From Trichosporon coremiiforme (Eukaryota; Basidiomycota; Tremellomycetes; Trichosporonales; Trichosporonaceae): a stretch of DNA of 64,000 nucleotides. Below the pieces are notes generated by a model. The model did no database searches and was not told where the DNA came from. It saw only the letters and a program-made list of their open reading frames with translations. How positions within the stretch are numbered: the stretch's first letter is position 1; every line of letters starts with the position of its first letter. Positions 30,738 to 41,560 of the stretch are shown here, in pieces. The stretch lies in assembly GCA_039545355.1 (NCBI GenBank), contig BCJJ01000002.1, positions 335,956-399,955 on the forward strand. Reading direction: 5' to 3'. The position numbers were made by a program, and so were the translations under genes.

Positions 30738-31705
30738 TTTTGTAGTGTGGTGGAGTATTGTTGTGACTGTGCGGCTGCTGTCATCCGCCATGAAACTTCG
30801 AGGAGGGCGCTCTCCAAAATCTTGATGTTCATGGGCCCCCGCACTGTGCCCACCGTGGGAGAGCCAGATCACGTGCCCGTTGTTTTCATTTTCACGTCAG
30901 CCAAACCAGCCCAAGCGCCAGTGACATCATCGGTGATCGACAAAGAGCTTGGACAATCCGGAATGTCTCAACAAGTTCGTTGGCATCAGAGCAAAATGCA
31001 TCGAGCACTACTAAGCCTCAGCAGGCACAGTGACACACATTATATAGAGGATACAAGTTCTCTGCCCGGTATCTAAATGGAAGGGCAAAATATACGAATC
31101 CAGCTCGCTTGGGGTTATAGAAGATGAATGGGTAACAGTGCAGGAGTAAAATGTAAAGGAGGAATCACGGATAGAGGAATAGAATGACAACCAACATGAC
31201 GTTAACGTTATCGTGATGTGGTGGTAGTAGTGGTAGTTGATGATGAATGCGTGAGAGTCGACAAGGGGGTTCGGGAAACCATCATGATATGTCGTTGCGT
31301 TGAATTGTCATGAGAAATGTGATGAATGTTGAACGTGACGTGTATACAGCCGGGAAAAGGTTGGAAACGAAAAGAGAAGAACAATGGAGACCAAGAGCCG
31401 TCATCGGAAGTGGTTCGTTTCTACAGGTTGTGGGAGAAACCATTCGACAACGGTGGGGCAATGCTTTGTTGTGACAGTGACACGTTGAGTCGCCGTGACG
31501 GCACTCGGCAGAGAGAAACCAAAATGAGAAAAAAGGGGGGCGAGATGGTATCGGTGGATAGTGTCAGTTGCGTTGATTATATGATACAAATGAGTGTGCG
31601 TTGGGATCGTTCAGCCAAGCGATGAGCGGTCCGTGGCGATGGTGGTACGGTCGGGTCGCTCTTCTAAGTGTCGTGTATGGGGTGAGTATGCTGCGAGTGG
31701 CAGGC
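30738..31705. other. Intergenic region: POL5 promoter side and CDC25 3' side
   Basis: No gene. From about 31.1 to 31.7 kb the plus strand is G-rich and C-poor, so it is pyrimidine-rich in the CDC25 sense, fitting a 3' untranslated region. Confidence 0.4.
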
Positions 31706-33765
31706 TCAGAGAGCCAGCTGGGCGTCGGCGCACGAGGCAAATCGCTGTAATCCAGTTCGCTTGAACGAGCGGGCCTTCGTCGATCCGAAGATCTGCGCTG
31801 GCGCCTGCAGGACGCCGCGAGCCAGCGGAGACGAATCCGGCTCGTTCTCCTCGGCGATGGCGTTACCGAACCGCCGTCCGACGGGGGCGAAAGAGAGCGG
31901 CTCGGCAAGCACGCGGATGGTGGACGCCTGCTTTGCGGTTTGGCCGCTGTACGATCGCGAGCGACTCCATTTACGGAAGCGACCGTACTCGACCTCGCAG
32001 CGATCCTGGTAGTGCGGGTCGTCCATGGCGACGTACGCGCGGGGCTCGCACTGGTTCGGGAACTGCTTGAAGAAGTCGCAGTATCCGCCTTCGAGGATGT
32101 ACACCTCGGGGTAGTGGACCTTGGGGAAGTTCTGTGTGTTCATGTTGCGGTCATTCTGACGCAGGAACTTGGCGTACTCGGGCCCACGACAGAGGCTGAA
32201 CTCGCAATGGAAGATCAGGACAGTCTGCTGCGTGGTGTCGCCCTCACCGCTGCGCGCAGGGGTCGGGAGGGGCCCATTGCTAATGCCCTTATCGGCCGAC
32301 AGCAGCAGTTCGTCGATCGCCGATAAATTGGGGACGTGGACCGCACCATCGATATGGCCGGCCTCGAACTCGTAGTCGAATCGACAGTCGAAGACGTAGT
32401 ACTTCTTCATCTTTGTCGCGTACTTGCCGTCGATAACGTCCTTCATGACCTGCGGGGTGATGCGCGCGAGACCGTCTCCCTTGGTAAGGTGACACGGAAG
32501 AATCTTGCCCTGAAGCTCCTCGCTGCGGGAGAGGAAACCACCGGGCTGCGTCTCGGGGCGAGTCGCCGTCTTGTCACGGCTCTCAACGTAAGACAGACGC
32601 ATAGGCTTGCAAGGGGATCCGTTGGTGGCACGAATGCCAACCGAAGCCATGCGGGCGTGACGCTTGTTAACAGCCTGGACGGAAGGCGAGCCCTCAATCT
32701 CAGACTCGTCCTCGCTGAGATCGAGCCCTGGCTGCTGCTGGTCACACACGGAGAATGCACGGCGAATCGAAGGTATTCCTGAACGCTTCGTGCCTCCGCA
32801 CAGAATGGGATAAGCTGAGTTGGCCTGGCCAGTGCGGGGAGCACCCTCGACGGAGGTCAGCGGGTTCAGCGGCGGACGCTTGGCGTAGGGCGCGCTTCGT
32901 CGGTTGCCAGCCCCGAATAATAAGGTGCTCGTGGAGGCAACCTTGCTGTCACGCGATCTTCTGGAGGCAGAAGGGGAGCTCGACGGCGAGCTCGAGCACG
33001 AGCCAGCCAGAGCCTTGCGCTTGGCGGCGGCGAGCATGGGAGCCGCAGGCGACTCGCAGAAGAACGATCCTAATCCAGGAGACTCCTCCGCGTTCATTGG
33101 CGACTGGCCGATTCGCTTCGACGCCGGAGTGTCGATGTCCATAGCGTCGACTCCACGAACCTTCGGCATCGGGGACTCGAGGTGGGGGGCAGACTGTCTC
33201 GTTAGCAATCAGCTCGCTCAGCATTCCTCACCTCGCGCCGGCCCATTCGCGGCATAGGAACCCGGGGCGACGACACATCTTCATTGGACATGGTCCATTG
33301 CAGACGCACGGGTGAGATGTCTTGCTTGCAAGAAGACATTGAGCTCTTGCCCTTGATTGCAGCAGTCGCGAGTGGTCGGGCATTCAGAGACAGTTCCCGG
33401 CCAAAAGTTCGGGTCGTGGCGAAGGGGCGCGTGCTGAAGGCGTCGCTTGCCGACGCCGTCGGCTTCAGTCCAGCCCCCGACTTGGACATCGGTCGCCGCG
33501 GCGGAGCCAGGGCAAACGGCGGCGGCGGCGGGAGCATGGCCCTGCTGAACTTTCCGCCGTTCAGGTCATCAGGAGAAGGGAGTGGTGGGGAGTCGGCAAC
33601 AGCAAACGTCATCGACGAATTGAACGACTGGTCGACATCCGCCGGGAAGTCCACCTCGGTCTTGGTCGGTGACGGCCCCGGGGAGACGCTCGGTGACAGA
33701 GACGGAGAGTGAAGCTGGTTGATAGTGAATGGCTCCACCAGTGGAGAGGACGAGAAAGCGGCCAT
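31706..33765 (-). CDS. CDC25: M-phase inducer phosphatase Cdc25
   Basis: Exons 33765-33232 and 33193-31706 give 673 residues. The first 430 are low complexity, rich in Ser/Pro with many SP/TP sites, as expected for a CDK-regulated N-terminus. The rhodanese-type catalytic domain starts at about ITPQVMKDVIDGKYATKMKK. It has FDCRFDYEFEAGHIDGAVHV, the active-site loop HCEFSLCRGP (Cys-x5-Arg) and VYILEGGYCDFFKQFP, then PRAYVAMDDP. Cdc25 removes inhibitory phosphates from Cdk1 at the G2/M transition. The cysteine immediately before the catalytic arginine is notable. Upstream sequence predicts an intron in the 5' untranslated region. Confidence 0.95.
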
Positions 33766-33823
33766 CTTGTTCGGGTCAACGAATCGATAGCTGCTGGGTA
33801 GTGTTTATGAAAACGCAGGGACC

Positions 33824-33880
33824 TGGTGACTGGTCAGCACGTGGACTCGCAGAAGCAAATGGTAGTGACTAGGTACTCAC
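33824..33880 (-). promoter_or_regulatory. Predicted intron in the CDC25 5' untranslated region
   Basis: Donor GTGAGTACC at 33880 and acceptor CTGACCAGTCACCAG ending at 33824, 57 nt, with a CTGAC branch site, all on the CDC25 strand 59 bp before its ATG. Same architecture as the coding introns in this window. Confidence 0.5.
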
Positions 33881-34720
33881 AAGTTTGAACATGGACAACA
33901 ATGGGTGAGATGCTCTTACGACGATACAGGGCATCTACCGACAGGCCGGGGTATCGAACTGCGTGGTAACGTTGGCCGACGTGGTATGGGCGATGTCGTC
34001 TTCGAAGAAGAGGAGATGTTGTTCTCGATGCAAGTGCGCAAAACTTTGTGCCAGGGGAGAAGGGATTGTTGACTGGAGATGGTGTGTGTCTGGTGGTCTG
34101 TACTGTCCGTGGCTGTGGCTGGAGGGGCGAGTTGCGGGGGAGGGGCGAGCGTAATGGCGAAAAGGATGAAGTGCCGGCGTAGAGTGGTACACGGCAGCAG
34201 ATGTCCTGTGCGTTGCTTCTAGGCTGTCTTTGTCCTTGTGTGTAGCTCGTGCGTACGTCTCGTTTCAACTTCAACAATAACACAGAGGAAGGGTCACTCG
34301 TCGGATGGCCGTGCAAGCAGTCAGGTTGGCGCAACCGATGTTTGGTTTGGGTGTCGGGAGAAGGTGTGGATTCGGCGGAGTTGGTGGAAGTGGGAACGAA
34401 GAATGCCGCGGTCAAACACAGGGCATGGCCGTATTACAAGTTTGTGTGCAGAGAGGACGTCGAAGTGGAGCAGACAGTCGAGATGAGCTGAGAACTGACC
34501 AGAGTTTGCAGTCGACGTTGCAAGTTGTAGGTAGGTTGTGGATGAGGACGACCGAAAAACAACAGGCAAGGGGCAACAATGAGTGTCGCAGGAACAGGAG
34601 TGTGATGGCCGGTCGCAGTGGAAGGCGGCGGTCAGGTCCTAGGCCTTAGCGTCGAGATCAGGCTGTTCAGGCTGCTCAGGCTGCAGGCTGGCTGGCTGGA
34701 CTGGCGTGTCTGGCGGGTTG

Positions 34721-34749
34721 GCGTCAGGCGTCAGGCGTCAGGCGTCAGG
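34721..34749. repeat. Four tandem copies of a 7-bp unit (GCGTCAG)
   Basis: Perfect heptamer repeat directly visible, inside the presumed CDC25 leader or upstream region. Confidence 0.9.
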
Positions 34750-35051
34750 ACGGACGGTGTGGATGGAAGATGGGGTGGGAGTGTCGTGCGTGCGTCCACA
34801 CAGGGGCCGTGTACGTTGACTTGTTGCCGAGAAGACAGAGGATATTAATGGGTGCAGCAAGGGGCCGATTATGGGTGTCGAGGAGTCGGCGGGGGTGTTG
34901 CAAGGGTGTTAGGATTTTATGTGGGAGGGAGGTAGGATAACTATTGGTTGGGTGGATGGTGTGGAGCAATGCAGGATGTTCTCTGGGCGGTGGTTGAGTG
35001 TCTGGAGTCGAGTGAGGGAATGGGATGGGATGTATTTACGCGGTGATGTCG

Positions 35052-35087
35052 GTGAGGGAGTGAGGGAGTGAGGGAGTGAGGGAGTGA
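35052..35087. repeat. 4.5 tandem copies of an 8-bp unit (GTGAGGGA)
   Basis: Perfect octamer repeat directly visible in the G-rich segment upstream of CDC25. Confidence 0.9.
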
Positions 35088-36923
35088 TACGGGTCGAGGG
35101 CAGGATCGTGTCAGGGCCCGGGGGCGGCAGGGAGCGGTGTGGTGCAGGTAAGAGTGGTGCTAACAGGGATGGGAGGAAGGGACGAGGCGTAGGAATCGGT
35201 AGCCCGTCGTCTACCGTCTGCGATGGTTGTGAGTGACTGAGTATGGGAGTGGGAGGAGCAGCGCCGGTGGTTGATGCAGCTTGTGTGTAGCACGGTCGTA
35301 CGGTGAGTGGTGCAGTAGCCCGGAGTGTAGCTCGGCAGGCGACAGGCCGTGTACGCTGCAGAAGGCGCAGGGTCCTGGGCGTCATCCAGGGCACAGGGTC
35401 TAACCCAGAGGCTAAGGGTCCGATCCCAGTCTCAGGTTGCAGCTCAAGAGCAGAGCGAGCCAGCGAGCGAGCGAGATGCGTACGAGCATGACCCAGACCC
35501 CATATGCAGATGCATCTCGAGAACAAGCGCTAGAAGGCTGGCGCCTGAATCCTCTCTGACCTCTCGGCCAACTTGGTTCAAGCCGCTGACCGCTCTCGAT
35601 TCCGACGCTCATACGCCGATACGACTGGCTCACGATTCACGACTCAACGAGATCACAGGGAGAATTCAGCCTGTCCTTGTGAGTGTGGGACTCGCTCGAC
35701 GGCAGATGGGAGGTGACTCCTGGACTTCTGCTACTGCGATTCGATGAGTCGCCAACGGGAGGGGCGCACGGCGCGGCTGGTTTACTTTGCTGCTTGAGAT
35801 TAGTCGAGGCTCTGGTCGTGCAATCAGGCGGTCGCGCGCGTGCGCAGCCTAGGAGTAAGTTGGACGGGGCGCACACCGGCCAGAACTGGGGCGCAAGCCT
35901 GGCTGAGCCAGGCGCAGAGATAGAACAGGGGGGTGTGCCATACGAAGCACTCCTCTGGAACGGCCTGGGACCGTGCGGCGACCATACCGAGGAAGGCGAC
36001 CGCTGTAGTCTGTGAGCGGTAGCTGTGGACCAGCGAGCAGCGGTGCAGCGAGGGGAGTAGGCCAGGTCTGCATGCATTGTTGTTGTTGTTACTCCCAGCT
36101 ATGAGGTCAGGTGCCGTGATACCGGTCACGCATTCAGTGTGGTGCCGCATGCCGCAAGCCGGTCCGGTGAGCGCCCGCAGGCTGACACGCCGAGCCGGAC
36201 GAGCCGGTGGAGCCGGTGCATTCATTGCACTGCGCGTCGCGTCGGAGCCGGTGGCCATGACACTGCGCTGCGCAGGCTGCTCGCTCGGCGCTCGCCATGC
36301 ATAGTGATCGCAGCGGCATGCATGTGTCCATGACATTGTCGGCGCTAGGCGGACAGGCGAGACAAATGACCAGCCCAGATCGATGGGGTTGCATGACGCG
36401 AGATGCGCGAGATGCGACGTCGGTTGGCTCAGGGCCCCTCAGGCGCGCTTCCGATTCATGAGTGGACTGAGGGACCATGGAGGGAAGACGCGACTGCTTT
36501 TTCGCGACAGTTGCTACTTTTTCGCAATATCCACACGATGGCTGGCAGTGCCCAAGCCCAAGCCGTCCACCTCGCCCGGCACCCCCTTCCTCCACAATCC
36601 ACAGATCACAGTCCATGCAGACGAGGGTGCTCTTGGTTGCGCGGTACCCTGTACATTATTGTTGATCGCTCTGCCCGCCAGGGTGGGAGCTTCTCATGTA
36701 CGGCAGTTGTCGACTCCAATCTGGAAATGGACATGGCAATGCGCTAGTCGGTCGGTACATTCTCAGCTCCACCGAACCCCGTACGTGCCGTCTGGTCTAC
36801 AGTACGCTGTACGCCGCACACCTGCCGGCTGCAAGCCCGACCGCACCAGGGAAGATTCGGTGCCTACGGCTCGCAAACTCTGTTCATCTCGCCCTGCGCT
36901 TGACATCATTCCTGTACGGGTTC

Positions 36924-36929
36924 TATAAA
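36924..36929 (+). promoter_or_regulatory. Isolated TATAAA in the gene-free block
   Basis: Sequence TTCTATAAAGGGG. No coding frame follows; it could drive a non-coding transcript or be chance. Confidence 0.15.
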
Positions 36930-39900
36930 GGGGATGTGGGCCCGCACTGCCGCCTGTGCGAGTGTGTCGGCAGTGCGATGTGCGGGGTTGTGCTCGCCCG
37001 AGCGGGCGTTCGAGCCTATGCATGTGTGAGCCGGGAGCGGTGTGTCGCCTCCTGTCGCCTGTGCCGCCTGTGTCACCTGTGCACTCGTCTGCCCCGAGGC
37101 GAGGCACGGAGGGAAAGAAGACACGCAGGAAACAGGATCTGGCTGCAGGTAGAAGGCACCCTCGGGACTGATTTCTTTCTGCGGTGGCTGCCTTTTCCTG
37201 CAGCATGTCCTGACCTCGGAGGGGCGGGGTCGAGCCCGATGCCCTCGCCCTTGTGTGCATACACATGCAGCGACACACAGATACGAAGGAGTACCTGCTA
37301 CTTTCGTACATGCCACCGAGGCACTCCGCTCCGCACATAGCTTTACGCTCTGCCCCACTGTCCCTCACTCGTCGTCTCGATGAACAGGTGTCCAAGTGTC
37401 CAGACAACAAGTGCTGCATACGTAGAGGACGCCAGATGGACAATCTTGTCTAATCGTCATACATCAAGGGCGACCTCGTCGCTCAGTATATGCACAAGAC
37501 CGTGACACTAGGGTCGTTCCAGATTCCAGTGTTGTTCAGGATATGACCCCGGTCTCCCATCATCGTCCAAGCCCTCGATGACGAGCGTTGAGGCTGGACA
37601 GTCACACTGCGCAGAGTGACATGACGTCTGCCACTGCGAAGGGGGAATCGGATGTTTGTCCGTTCCTGACTCCGGGCCTGATGCACAGAAGCACACGCGT
37701 GTGCCTGCCACGACCTGGCTGCCGGCGGACGTGCCGGAGCACCTTACAGCGTGAGGGGCGTGAACCTTCTGTCTGCCATGTCTGGGGTATCTGGGCTGAC
37801 CTCCACTGCATACTGCGTGTCGATTGTTGTAAGCAGCGACAAACAACAAACATGTTTGTCTTGAAGGGAGCTCCATGAATGGCGCCCACTGAATTGGTGG
37901 CCGCCTAGCCTGCCCACGCCGGGGTGGGTCTCGGCGCTGAGTCCGGGACGCGCCGCTCACTGTTTGTCCGTCAGTGGATCTCTTTGCAGACTAGCCCGAA
38001 TCAGCTTGCCTTGCTCGCGTCTTTGTCCGAATGCAGACAGCATTTGAGTCGTTCGTTCAACAATGATGAATGACCGTCATGACGATCCTACCGCGTCTGT
38101 GCGTCCGTCCGCGGGGCTCAGCGTCTCATTTCCAGCCTCACGCATTGAGAGCTCATTCACTCATTGTGCTAGTCTGGGAAGGAATAAACAGGCCCACACG
38201 CCGAAAGAAAAGCCAAGTCTCGCAAGAGACTTTCATTCATAACAGAGGCTTGGTGCCAAGGTCTCAGGAAGCATTGCAGGAATAACACCAGGGGAATCAG
38301 CCCGTCACGAGCACTCAGCCATAGACGTAAGGTTGCGTTTAATGCGATTCAAGCCGTCTGCTGGAGACGAGGAGACGAGGAGGGAGGCGAATTTCCGACT
38401 ATGGCCGAACAGCAGAGCACGACCCCACTCGCCGGCTCATTGCAGGGACGAACGCCTCGTCGCGATCCGCAAACCTTCCTCTTGTTTGGGGTGTTACTCT
38501 GTATGGTATAGTGGGCGTTTCTGCATCTGCAGATCGCAGCATGCTGGGTATACGACATCCGCTTAGTCTGCATGGCCGACTGAGGCTTGAAGGGAATGAA
38601 GGGGATATGAAGTTTACTTGGCCAGCCAAGAAAACATAAAGCCAGGAGTTCCTCAATCCCAGAATGCATGCGGGCCATGATCGTTCCTACTGACGGGCAC
38701 GATCAGCGTACCAAGATCGTCGACAGATCCGATCTCCGTTTCCTCCCTATGGCTAAGCAGAACTGACTGCGCTGACTGCTGCTACTGGACGCTGGACAGC
38801 CGCGCACCTTACTCATCAGCAAGCGAACAAGAATATTCGGGCATGCAACAGGTGAGCTTGCATACTCTTCGGATCCTCGGCACCAGCGGGGTGCATGCCG
38901 ATCCCGAGACAGGGCGACAATCTAAGGCCCCATCAGCCAGGCTTTACAAGCTTCTTCCATCAGTCAGGACGCAAGCAAGCGCCCCAGCGGAAGCTAGCAC
39001 TCGGCAGTCGGAATAATGTCGGCTAGCGACTATAGACCATGCATACGTGCTTCCTTCAAACGCGGTCTAAGCATCAGGTGCCATAATCTGTGCGATGGAA
39101 ACGCAGTGTAGACTCGGAGTAGCTCGCGTTTGCTTTTTATTTCTGTCACTCGTGAATTCTTTCTTCGTTCCGCTGACCGCTACCCACTACTTACGTGTGT
39201 TCTCACCGCTGCCCGCTCCGCACAGGCGACCCGCACTTAACTACGACCACCGACAGACCGGCAAGTGAGAATCGTTCGATGCATCGCACTCTCTCGTAAT
39301 GTGTAATGTTCGTGCTGAAACGAATTGGAAGGGAAGACTGGCGCCTGGCGAGCTGCAGAGCCTGGCCAGCATTGCCAGTTTGACGGTGAAATACCCAGAA
39401 TGCCCCCGACGTCCATCCGACGACATCTCACTGGCCATTCTCGTGGCGTTGGCAAGGAGACCGCTACCCCTGGTCGTCGAGGAACCCGGGACCTGATCTA
39501 CTCGATGCGCAGCTGCAGCATGCTGTAAGCTGCTATGCTTGACATGCGTGCTGCATTCCATTGCGGGCATGCCGTCGCCACCGCCGGGCACTCTTCCGTC
39601 CAACCTCGCAGTCTCTCCCACCTGTCCCTTCCGTCGAGGTTCGGTCCATACTCCGCAAGCAGACGCCGAAGACATCGAAGACGCATTGAGTCAATGAGTG
39701 GACAGGACGGCATCGGCGTGGCACAGCGCCCGCCGGACGAGAAGAGTTGTCAATACAGCCTTCCAGTCGCCCGCCAACATACCGCTCGGTACGCTCCAGT
39801 GAATTATTCCAGCGCGCCGGTGCCCACCAACCGACGCAACGGATTTGCGAAGCCAGTATGGACGGCAATGCACCCACAGCGTGAGACGGACACTGACACC

Positions 39901-40439
39901 TCACTAGATGCTCGCTACCTCGCAGAATGTCCGTTCAGTCACTTACGACGCGTAATAAGGCCTCCAAGCAGGACACACATTGCACCCCACGCCGCTACAA
40001 AAGTGCTGGAATTGCTCGATGTTGCGAAACTGGCACACACCTGGGACTAGCGCCGGACTCGGACCGAGACTAACGAATGTGCTGTGCCTACTGTGCCCGG
40101 TGCCCCCGGCCCGACTCGCAGCTGTGTTCAATGCGTGAGACATCTTGCAGTGGGGGACCAGGCTTCCGCCCTCATCTAAAGCCTCATGCTTCATGTACTG
40201 CCGCTTTGGGTTTCGGGCGATTAGTAATGCTGACTGCGTAGCTTATCTGACATGAACAGAGGGTTGTGGGTTAGCCTAGCACCATTGTAGAGTTACGAAA
40301 CGTGCTGGCCTGTGCGTTTCGAAGAGTTAAACCAAACTTGGCCGGATGAACAGTCATGGGACACCTCGTCGGTCTAGGCGCCCTCAAGCTTGTAGGAAGG
40401 CTCGTAAGCCCATGCATGCTAGCAGGAGCGATCTGCAGC

Positions 40440-40457
40440 GAGCGCACATGTGCGCTC
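40440..40457. repeat. 18-bp perfect palindrome
   Basis: GAGCGCACATGTGCGCTC equals its own reverse complement. Its 14-bp core recurs at 41371-41384. Confidence 0.8.
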
Positions 40458-41370
40458 TCATGTACTCTAGCGAATCATGCTCAAACAGCAAGCGCCCTCG
40501 TAAAAAAGCGACGGCAAGCAGCCCCGCCTTAAAGTTCCCGACCACCAGGAGACGTTAGGGGACATTGCGAGCTCAGGTCGCCCAAACTCTACACCCTGGC
40601 ACTCATGTGTGCGTCCTTTCCGTTGTGCGCTGGCGAATCGCCGGCCCGCGCAAGTAAGCTGAGCAGTGGGCGAGCGTCGTACAGCGACTCCGTGCTGAAT
40701 ACTAGCCTCGGGGCGATTGCTCTGGACATCGCCATGAGTGTTCATGATTGTCCGACATTACAGCAAGCCCGATGATCGCTGCGCCATATATTGCGCGGTG
40801 CAGGGTTAATCTCTGCGTGCGCTCTCAGAGCGCTGCGGGTGACACACTGGTGGCGCAACGTCCTTCGGGAGTACCACGGTATCCTGTCATTTCGTGGTAG
40901 AGTGAGGTGAATGCAGCATGGCGTCGCGCGAGCCGAGCAACGAGCACTCGAGCTGCCAGATCTGGTCATGTACTGCCGAACTTCTGTGCATCTTATAGGC
41001 TGCTAGATGCACAAGACCTGAGATGGCCTACGCGGCCGCGGGGATGCCGTACGGCCTTTAAGGGCGCGTGAAAGCGAAAGGTCTTAAGGTCGGGCTCGGG
41101 AACGAGCCTCGTCCCATCGCATCCTGCGACTGACCTTACAGGACGACCGAGTGAAAAAAGAAAGCAAGCGCGCTCGCCCCAACCCTGGCCAGTCCCGGGG
41201 GGGCAGACTCACCACCACGTGGCCATAAGAATGATCTGGAATGTGAAAAGTGGGCAGTGATCTGCCTGATTCCGAGAACTGGAGGCTGGCATGCTGGTGG
41301 CACGTGACGGTAACCTGACATGTGGGGACCCGCCCCGTGTGACGATAACGACGGAGGAGGCCGATACGGT

Positions 41371-41384
41371 GCGCACATGTGCGC
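41371..41384. promoter_or_regulatory. 14-bp palindrome in the URC4 promoter
   Basis: GCGCACATGTGCGC, 177 bp upstream of the URC4 ATG and identical to the core of the palindrome at 40440. The CACATGTG centre is an E-box type site; a dimeric regulator is an inference. Confidence 0.35.
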
Positions 41385-41560
41385 CCGGCGTGTATCTACG
41401 CAGCTTCTGACTCGCCCGTTCACACCGCGCCCCGATAGCGACTGCTGCATCTGACATCCCACGACAGCGAGCAGATAGGACATCCGTCTCTGCCTTGCTT
41501 TCACCGATATTCTCTCTCTCTCTTCCCGGCACATCACACGTTCCTCTTACAGACAGCACC

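Larger units (their letters stand above)
33766..41560. other. 7.8-kb block without a recognisable protein or RNA gene
   Basis: Both strands were read: all frames are short, lack splice-consistent continuation and show no domain. No tRNA boxes, 5S rRNA, LTR ends or transposase-like frames were found. The left 1.5 kb is strongly G-rich on the plus strand and is probably the long CDC25 leader. The rest contains a TATA-like site (36924), two short tandem repeats (34721, 35052) and two copies of a palindrome (40440, 41371). It is unusually large for this otherwise compact window. Confidence 0.55.

Noticed and set aside
30738..30872. Longer N-terminus for POL5
   Set aside because: The added residues do not resemble the family, while MGSNVLPLFWHLASSS does.
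35300..41560. Retrotransposon or centromere element in the gene-free block
   Set aside because: No LTR ends, primer-binding site, reverse-transcriptase frame or long repeat could be found by reading; left as unexplained.
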